Source: Nitrospira sp.
GTDB taxonomy: Bacteria > Nitrospirota > Nitrospiria > Nitrospirales > Nitrospiraceae
Reading direction: 5' to 3'
NCBI GenBank assembly: GCA_016715825.1
Contig: JADJXO010000013.1
Span: forward strand, 62,001 to 126,000
Length of the DNA: 64,000 nucleotides
Positions 58,166 through 64,000 of the stretch are shown piece by piece (the stretch's first letter is position 1; each line of letters opens with the position of its first letter). The notes beneath the pieces were generated by a model, which saw nothing but the letters and a program-made list of their open reading frames with translations, did no database searches and had not been told where the DNA came from. The position numbers and the translations under genes are program-made.

Positions 58166-59464
58166 ATGAGACATCAAGATCGCCGACCGTTAGTGCTCCC
58201 GCCCCGTCCCATTCTCTTGTCTTGTGTCGCTCTGTTCTTCTTGGTGGATGTGCTGGTCACTCAATCGGTTTGGTCCGACACCAAGGAGAGTCGTTCCCCC
58301 AACGTCTCAACCCCGTCGAAGAAGGCTCGCGTGAATAGCAGGCCGGCTTCCCTTGCCCCCGTCACCGTCATGGATCTGCGTGGCGCAAGCGGTCCAAGTA
58401 AATCCAGGCTTGTGCTGGATTTAGATCGCCAGCCCGATATCACTGAGAAGCGCGTGAATAATCCAAGTCGTGTGGTCATCTCCCTTCCCAACGCCTCCCT
58501 CAGCCAAACCGCACGCGCAAAGATGGACGATGGCACAGTCCCAGCTCCATTCATCGTCACGGAAACGACTCCCCACGCCGTTGCTATATCTCTTCCAACC
58601 GCATCCTACGGATCATACAGTCAGTTCACACTGTCCGATCCACCACGGTTAGTCATCGATGTGACGCCTCCCCTGGAACAAAGCGCTCCTCCGGCCGAAG
58701 AGACGCAGGCCTCTCCCCCGGCCGAAGAAAGCCCGAGCTCACCCTCACTCACGGTGGCTCCGGTCATCCCACAATCTCCGCCTCGGACGAAAGACTATAC
58801 GACGATTGTGATCGACCCCGGCCATGGGGGGAAAGACCCTGGAGCGCTCGGCACTCGACGGACTGCGGAAAAGGACATCACGCTCAAAGTCGCACTCCAT
58901 CTCAAGGAACTGCTCCGTAAACGACCCGACATGCGTGTGTTGATGACTCGAGATCGTGACGTGTATGTTGAGCTCGAAGAGCGAGCCAAGTTTGCCAACA
59001 GCCACGGTGCCGACTTGTTCGTCTCCATCCATGTCAATTCACATCCGTCTCGCTTAGTCAAAGGTATCGAAATCTATCACTTTGGTGAAGCGAAGGATCA
59101 GCGAGCCCTGGAGGTGGCGGCGCGGGAGAACGGGACACCCATCAGCAACACCGGAGTGGGATGGGAATATCTCGTCGCCGATCTCCTGACGACGAAGAAA
59201 ATTGAGGCATCGCTGGAGCTCGCGTGGAATGCGAAGGAGGCCATGGTCACCCAGATGAATGAGGCCTACGACGTCATCGACCACGGTGTCAAGACAGCCC
59301 CGTTTTACGTGTTGAGATTTACGAGCATGCCCAGCATTTTGGCGGAAGTTGCGTATATTTCGAACCCTGACGAAGAAGCCCTCCTTCGAAGACCAACCTT
59401 CATCAAGGGCGTCGCGCAATCGCTCTACCAAGGAATTCTCTCGTTCCTTGCCAATAATAAGTAA
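58166..59464 (+). CDS. N-acetylmuramoyl-L-alanine amidase (AmiC type)
   Basis: The 432-residue exported enzyme has an N-terminal signal (ILLSCVALFFLVDVLVTQSVW), an AMIN domain (residues about 65-170: VMDLRGASGPSKSRLVLDLDRQPD to FTLSDPPRLVIDV), a Pro-rich linker and an Amidase_3 domain (TIVIDPGHGGKDPGALG with zinc His; ADLFVSIHVNSHP with the second His; ILAEVAYISNPDEE with catalytic Glu). It splits septal peptidoglycan; the AMIN domain targets it to the division site. There is an insertion around VGWEYLVADLLTTKKIEAS, probably the autoinhibitory helix. Confidence 0.93.
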   Translation: MRHQDRRPLVLPPRPILLSCVALFFLVDVLVTQSVWSDTKESRSPNVSTPSKKARVNSRPASLAPVTVMDLRGASGPSKSRLVLDLDRQPDITEKRVNNPSRVVISLPNASLSQTARAKMDDGTVPAPFIVTETTPHAVAISLPTASYGSYSQFTLSDPPRLVIDVTPPLEQSAPPAEETQASPPAEESPSSPSLTVAPVIPQSPPRTKDYTTIVIDPGHGGKDPGALGTRRTAEKDITLKVALHLKELLRKRPDMRVLMTRDRDVYVELEERAKFANSHGADLFVSIHVNSHPSRLVKGIEIYHFGEAKDQRALEVAARENGTPISNTGVGWEYLVADLLTTKKIEASLELAWNAKEAMVTQMNEAYDVIDHGVKTAPFYVLRFTSMPSILAEVAYISNPDEEALLRRPTFIKGVAQSLYQGILSFLANNK

Positions 59465-59507
59465 GGCCCACGATAGTTCCCTCGGTGGTCAGCGTCCCAA
59501 TTATTCC

Positions 59508-60245
59508 ATGCCTACCATCAAACTCGTCCTTGAATATGACGGCACACCCTATGCCGGTTGGCAACGCCAGCCCGACCGGCCGACGGTTCAAGAGGCCATT
59601 GAAATCGCTATTCGCGGTGTCACTCAGACCCACGTACCGGTCATTGGAGCCGGGCGTACTGATGCGGGGGTTCATGCGCTCGGACAGGTCGCGAGTTTCC
59701 GTATCGGGCGTGACATGACGCCGCGTGAATGGACGAGAGCGTTGAATGCGCATCTCCCTGCCAGCATCGTGGTCCGCTCAGCCGCGCTCATGCCGGACTC
59801 ATTCCACGCGAGACACTCGGCGAAGGGCAAACTGTACGAATACCGAATTCTGAACCGTCCAGAGCGTCCAGCCGTCCTACGTGATTACTGCTGGCATATC
59901 CATCAGACACTCGACGACGACGCGATGAATACGGCGGCCTCTCACCTCATCGGTACACATGATTTTTCTTCATTCCAAACTCAGCCGACTGAAAATGAGG
60001 ACCCTATCTGCAACCTGCAGCAACTTGTTGTCGCCCGAGAGGGAGACCGATTGCGGATCGAGGCCTATGCCGATCGATTCCTGAAACAGATGGTGCGTTC
60101 ACTCGTAGGAACACTCGTGGAAGTCGGCTTGAAGAAGCGCCAACCAGAAAGCCTAACGACAATCCTCACGGCACGAAACCGTTCGGCTGCCGGCAAAACG
60201 GCCCCACCGCAAGGACTCTTTTTAATTCGCGTGGACTACCAGTAA
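59508..60245 (+). CDS. truA: tRNA pseudouridine synthase TruA
   Basis: From ATG 59508 the protein has 245 residues and makes pseudouridine at positions 38-40 of tRNAs. Marks: LEYDGTPYAGWQRQPDRPTVQ, GAGRTDAGVHALGQVASF (catalytic Asp), SFHARHSAKGKLYEYRI, IGTHDFSSFQ and FLKQMVRSLVGTLVEVG. It is 43 bases from the amidase gene, so co-transcription is likely. Confidence 0.95.
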   Translation: MPTIKLVLEYDGTPYAGWQRQPDRPTVQEAIEIAIRGVTQTHVPVIGAGRTDAGVHALGQVASFRIGRDMTPREWTRALNAHLPASIVVRSAALMPDSFHARHSAKGKLYEYRILNRPERPAVLRDYCWHIHQTLDDDAMNTAASHLIGTHDFSSFQTQPTENEDPICNLQQLVVAREGDRLRIEAYADRFLKQMVRSLVGTLVEVGLKKRQPESLTTILTARNRSAAGKTAPPQGLFLIRVDYQ

Positions 60246-60265
60246 CCAAGATTGCAGGGAGAAGA

Positions 60266-61900
60266 TTAAAACACGCCTGCTTGAAGCACATCGTCCAGAC
60301 TGTTGATATCCAGCCAGTGGCCAACCGTATACAGGACTCGAACGGCGTGCTGACGTTTCAGCAGCTCCTGGAGCAGATGCGGGATTCCAGCGGTGCGGTT
60401 AGCCGGATCGGCCATCATGATCCCAAGGATCGCCTGAAGCTGATCTCCTCCAGCCGGAGACACTTTTAGAAATCCCATCCATACACCATGGATGCGCTCG
60501 CTAGACACGGTATCCCCGAGCTGTTTGAGATAGATCTTCGCATTGAAGGCTTTCTTTGAATTCGGCAATGAGCATTCGGCAAAGCCCCCCAGTCGGGCGT
60601 AACTACTTTGGTTCTTCCAGTCGCTATCGACAAAGATCACGAAATCTTCTTTTTCCTGACACAAGGCCTGCGGGATATACTTGTTGAACAGCACATCCCC
60701 GTACGAGATGATCAGATCTTTGGCTCCACCCTTTCGTGCACGCAACGCTTTCTCCAAGGAATACAACTCACCGGATTCCGCAAACTCGTCGTTATCGAGA
60801 TAGGTCAGGTTAGGCAGCGTCACCGCCTCCTTCTTATAGCCACGGACGACCGTGATGTCCTTAATCCCCACGGCGTTATAGCCGTCCACAATGTGAGCGA
60901 GGATCGGCGCGCCTTGAATCTTCACCATCGTCTTGGGTTGGTGCTCGGTCAACTCCCGCAGTTCCTCACCACGAGAGGCCGCCAGCACAATGGCACTGGT
61001 ATTCTCGGCGCCTCGTGGAAGATAGCGATCTTCGGCATCTTGAAGTTCGGCCGCGTTTTGCAGTCGAAAGATTTCTGACACCGGCGCGACCTTATCTTCG
61101 ATGGAAAGGAGATGCTCTTGCTCTTTCAAGGTCCGGGCTGTCTTCTGCATGGCCGCTACGGCCGCCCGCAACATGTGATTGGCCCAAATCACCATTGAAA
61201 TTCCATGCTGCCGAAATACTTCTGTCGGCGTGGCATAATACTTGGTAGGAACGATTACCACAGGACATCGAGTTCCCCATTCCTGTTTAAAGGCCAGAAT
61301 CTCGTCCGGCACCGCGAGGGCACTATGAATGAGAATGCCGTCGGCGCCGGCCAGACGATACGCCTCGGCCCGGCGCAGTGCCTCGGCCAACCCCCAGCCG
61401 CAGATAAAGGCTTCCACCCTGGCAATAATGCAAAAGTCCGGATCGATCTGAGCGTCCTTGCCCGCCTTGATCTTCCCGCAGAACTCCTGCATGTCCGCCA
61501 TCGGCTGCGCGTCCCCTTTAATGAAGCTATTCGTTTTGGGGAAGAGTTTGTCTTCAATGCAGACTGCCGCGATGTGGCGCTGCTCCAGTTTGCGGACAAG
61601 CCGTTGCATATTATTGAAGTTGCCATATCCGGTATCCCCGTCCAGAAGAATGGGGATCGTGGTCGCATCGGACATAAACTCCAGGTCTTCGAGAACTTGT
61701 GTCCAGCTGGCTTCATTATTGTCACGTACCCCGAATTGAGCCGAAATAGAGAGACCGCTGGCCCAAATGCCTTTGAATCCTGCTTCCTGGACGATTTTTG
61801 CGCTCAGGCCGTTGTGCGCTTCGCAGATAAATTCCAACTGGTCCGACAAGAGCAGCTTGCGAAATTGACGCGATCGCGTGATACCAGGCGTTGAGCTCAT
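60266..61900 (-). CDS. PEP mutase fused to a nucleotidyltransferase
   Basis: The 544-residue protein has two parts. Residues 1-290 are a PEP mutase/isocitrate lyase barrel with LLDGDTGYGN (86-94) and EDKLFPKTNS (116-125), the E-D-K-x5-N-S signature of true PEP mutase, which makes the C-P bond of phosphonates. From about 305 on there is an NTP-transferase domain (AIVLAASRGEELRELTEHQPKTMVKIQGAPIL, then LIISYGDVLF, VDSDW). Such fusions could prime phosphonates with CMP. No phosphonopyruvate decarboxylase or transaminase gene is in the window. It ends 20 bases from convergent truA. Confidence 0.88.
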   Translation of the reverse strand: MSSTPGITRSRQFRKLLLSDQLEFICEAHNGLSAKIVQEAGFKGIWASGLSISAQFGVRDNNEASWTQVLEDLEFMSDATTIPILLDGDTGYGNFNNMQRLVRKLEQRHIAAVCIEDKLFPKTNSFIKGDAQPMADMQEFCGKIKAGKDAQIDPDFCIIARVEAFICGWGLAEALRRAEAYRLAGADGILIHSALAVPDEILAFKQEWGTRCPVVIVPTKYYATPTEVFRQHGISMVIWANHMLRAAVAAMQKTARTLKEQEHLLSIEDKVAPVSEIFRLQNAAELQDAEDRYLPRGAENTSAIVLAASRGEELRELTEHQPKTMVKIQGAPILAHIVDGYNAVGIKDITVVRGYKKEAVTLPNLTYLDNDEFAESGELYSLEKALRARKGGAKDLIISYGDVLFNKYIPQALCQEKEDFVIFVDSDWKNQSSYARLGGFAECSLPNSKKAFNAKIYLKQLGDTVSSERIHGVWMGFLKVSPAGGDQLQAILGIMMADPANRTAGIPHLLQELLKRQHAVRVLYTVGHWLDINSLDDVLQAGVF

Positions 61901-62117
61901 GAGTCCCTTCCCTTACTGTCGAGCAAAATAATCTATAGCATGACGTCCTTGGAGCATCTAGCTCCTGCGACGGACCAGGATACTCTTTCTCCACAAATAA
62001 ATCATTCCATCTGTGGCAGACAGTCCGCCTTGGTTTAGCCTACAGACACTTACGTATTTCTCTGTTATGATGCCACTCACATGTGCATCTCACCCCTTAC
62101 CATAAAGGAGATTCAGT

Positions 62118-62438
62118 ATGTGGACAGCCATGCGTACGCTCACTCTTGGGTTATTTGTGCTCAGCCTTGGCGGAACTCCATACGCTATGGGTGCACCTGC
62201 CCAACAGAACAAGATGAAAGCTTGTAATGATCAGGCAACTGCAAAGGGGTTAGGAGAGGGAAAAGGTGAAGAGCGGAGGGCCTTTATGAAGGAATGTCTC
62301 TCGGCTAAGTCGACGAAAGGTGGAGGTGGTAAAGAGACTCAGCAAAATAAGATGAAGACGTGTAATAAAGAAGCGGGCGAGAAGGAGCTGAAGGGTGATG
62401 CACGGAAAAAGTTCATGAGCGACTGTCTTTCGGCCTAA
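62118..62438 (+). CDS. PsiF-repeat exported protein
   Basis: ATG 62118 follows AAAGGAG. The 106-residue protein has a signal peptide (TLTLGLFVLSLGGTPYAMG) and two PsiF repeats (QQNKMKACNDQATAKGLGEG to FMKECLSA, and QQNKMKTCNKEAGEKELKGD to FMSDCLSA), each with a Cys pair. PsiF in E. coli is phosphate-starvation inducible; function unknown. It stands alone and is followed by a strong palindrome. Confidence 0.85.
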   Translation: MWTAMRTLTLGLFVLSLGGTPYAMGAPAQQNKMKACNDQATAKGLGEGKGEERRAFMKECLSAKSTKGGGGKETQQNKMKTCNKEAGEKELKGDARKKFMSDCLSA

Positions 62439-62445
62439 GCTTCGT

Positions 62446-62473
62446 TTCCGGCGCGGCATATGCCGCGCCGGAA
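62446..62473. repeat. 28-bp perfect palindrome after the PsiF gene
   Basis: TTCCGGCGCGGCAT and its exact reverse complement meet without a spacer 8 bases beyond the stop codon. It would fold into a very stable hairpin. No T run follows, so it may be a processing or terminator hairpin of a less usual type. Confidence 0.55.
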
Positions 62474-62545
62474 CGCTGCTGCTCAGCATGAGCCCCTTGC
62501 ACCTGCCAGACTATGGGTGACGGTACCCACTCCTCACCCTGCGAT

Positions 62546-62848
62546 TCAGACCATCACCTTAGAGGCGAGAATATCGATCTGCTCAATCATGGGCGGCTCA
62601 ACGAATAGTTCAGAGCCTTTCGCTTTTAACGCTTTAGCGAGTTCTCCTTCCAAGTGTGCTGTGCGACCAGCCTCATCAGGAAATGCATTGAAGATTCCAA
62701 AAACCGACGGTTCCAGCCGGAGCGCAAACCAAATTGGCATGGCTGATTCCCCGTTCGCGATCTCTTGTGCACCTTCGAGCAATCGAGCAACCTCCATCTC
62801 TTTTCCTGGTTTCACTTTCAGTCTCACCAGTAATCCAACTTGTACCAT
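62546..62848 (-). CDS. Antibiotic biosynthesis monooxygenase-like (quinol monooxygenase) protein, copy 2
   Basis: From Met 62848 (MVQVGLLVRLKVKPGKEMEV) the protein has 100 residues and matches copy 1 at 23356 nearly segment for segment (IWFALRLEPSVFGIFNAFPDEAGRTAHLEGELAKAL versus VWFALRLGPATFGIFDAFADEAGRKAHLGGQIAAAL). It is divergent from a GlxA-type gene, also as at copy 1. Confidence 0.85.
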   Translation of the reverse strand: MVQVGLLVRLKVKPGKEMEVARLLEGAQEIANGESAMPIWFALRLEPSVFGIFNAFPDEAGRTAHLEGELAKALKAKGSELFVEPPMIEQIDILASKVMV

Positions 62849-62949
62849 GATGACCATCCTTTCCAGAAATTAGTGTGAGGCCTAACGGTACGTCGTACGG
62901 ATGCCCGCACACTAGTGGCAAGACTGCCAATTGTGGTACCATTCTTGCC

Positions 62950-63917
62950 ATGCGCATTTACTTGCTCGTACTTCAAGACGTGTTTGATACCGGCCTCGCG
63001 GCGTTACTTGATACATTCAGTATCGCGAATGCGCTCGCCAAATCCACAGGAATTTCTTCGGTTCCATTCACAGTTAGAACAGTGGCCGTTCGAACCCGTG
63101 TCACCACAGGACATGGGCTCGTGATCCCGACCAACACGCAACACGACTCGCACCACCTGATGTCGTGATCGTACCAGCGATCAGCGCCATGTCACCTCAG
63201 ACCTTACAGATCGCGCTCGAGAGGCGAGATATAGCTGATGCTCAAGCGATCCTGCTTCGCTGGTCTCAGAAGGGAACACTGGTTGGAGCGGCCTGTACAG
63301 GAACGTTAGTGCTTGCAGGCACTTCCCTGCTTAAGGGGCGACCTGCGACGACAACTTGGTGGCTGTCTCCGTTCTTCAGGGCTCGATACCCCGATGTTGT
63401 CCTGGACGAGTCAAGAATGATTGTAAGCTCCCCAGGGATCGTCACTGGGGGTGCAGCACTGGCTCACTTCGATCTCGCGTTATGGCTCGTGCGCCGTACG
63501 AGTCCGGCTTTGGCATCGCTCACGGCCCGTTACTTGGTGGTGGAGCCGCGGCCATCTCAAGCAGCCTTCATCATTCCGGACCAACTCGCCCATACAGACC
63601 CTCTTGTCGAACGGTTCGAGCAATGGGCACGTAGCCGCTTGGATAAGGGCTTCTCTCTCAGAGAAGCCGCCCACGAGACAGGAACCAGTGCACGAACGTT
63701 AGCGCGGCGGCTGCACTCTGTGGTCGGCAGATCTCCACTAGGCTACTTCCAAGACCTTCGTATCGAACGCGCCGTCCATCTGCTACAAACTAGTGATTCA
63801 AGCCTAGAGCAGATCGCAGCGGAAGTCGGATATGAAAACGGAGTTTCGCTACGTGCACTTATCCGACGAAAGATTGGATGTGGTGTACGCGAAATCCGAA
63901 CACGCCACTGCCAATGA
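62950..63917 (+). pseudogene. GlxA-family regulator, copy 2, with a one-base frameshift
   Basis: The gene starts at ATG 62950 (MRIYLLVLQDVFDTGLAALLDTFSIAN) and stays parallel to copy 1 until about 63136, after GHGLVIPT. There one base is missing compared with copy 1 (11 instead of 12 bases between the matching codons), and the first frame stops at 63168. The second frame, visible from 63165, continues the protein to the end with an intact AraC HTH (FSLREAAHETGTSARTLARRLHSVVGRSPLGYFQDLRIERAVHLL). It is either inactivated or affected by a sequencing error. Confidence 0.8.
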
Positions 63918-64000
63918 TGTTGGATCACCCCTCTCATCCAACCTAACCACCATGGTTTTTAGGCAATGAGCGGTCGAAGCCGTCTACCACCTCACAGCCG

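Noticed and set aside
1..64000. CRISPR arrays, tRNA, rRNA, SRP RNA and known riboswitches
   Set aside because: I looked for regular repeats, tRNA-like arms and the conserved SRP and cobalamin motifs, including next to tadA and the TonB receptors, and saw none.

Overview
The window looks like a chromosomal segment of a GC-rich Gram-negative bacterium, most probably a Nitrospira-type member of Nitrospirota. This is an inference from the mix of genes: degenerate YD-repeat/IPT surface-protein genes, an orphan subunit resembling those of five-subunit 2-oxoacid:ferredoxin oxidoreductases, many COG0523 GTPases, TonB receptors and small c-type cytochromes. No rRNA, tRNA or CRISPR array was seen.

Layout. 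(1) 1-6.3 kb, plus strand: a tightly overlapping gene cluster for a ribosomally made, modified peptide (RiPP). It holds a PqqD-like chaperone (cut by the window edge), three radical SAM enzymes, a Cys-rich 81-residue precursor, an HprK-like kinase, a nucleotidyltransferase and an S26 signal peptidase with the archaeal/ER-type His. (2) 6.4-8.3 kb: an ECF sigma/anti-sigma pair and tadA. (3) 8.3-15.4 kb: a mobile and decaying zone with a RAYT transposase and its inverted repeats, broken YD/IPT genes, an IS110-family insertion with a long 5' noncoding flank (candidate bridge RNA), and a KorB/IncC-like partition pair next to perfect palindromes that may be its centromere. (4) 15.5-28 kb: ordinary accessory genes, including small cytochromes, an O-methyltransferase, a porin, a monooxygenase/GlxA-regulator pair, a SUI1 protein with a COG0523 GTPase, and a PAP2 phosphatase.

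(5) 28-56.6 kb, almost all on the minus strand: a zinc-starvation island. A Fur-family regulator (called Zur here) heads it, and matching 13-15 bp GCAAAT-type palindromes lie just downstream of the -10 boxes of two good sigma70 promoters, at zur and at 42.7 kb. The island contains four COG0523 GTPases (a fifth lies at 25 kb) and ribosomal protein paralogues, four of them without zinc ligands. It also has a Cys-free HemB, a dihydroorotase, a ZIP transporter, two TonB receptors with TonB and PepSY proteins, and a His-rich small protein. An all3515-type PEP-CTERM protein, WD40 and DUF3386 proteins, and four scattered copies of a small secreted His/Asp/RGPP family complete it. Together they read as zinc import across both membranes, zinc delivery by GTPases, and replacement of zinc-requiring proteins. 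aroG on the plus strand splits the island.

(6) 56.7-64 kb: housekeeping genes (tatD, NYN ribonuclease, amidase, truA), a PEP mutase-nucleotidyltransferase fusion, a PsiF-repeat protein, and a second copy of the monooxygenase/GlxA pair in which the regulator carries a one-base frameshift.
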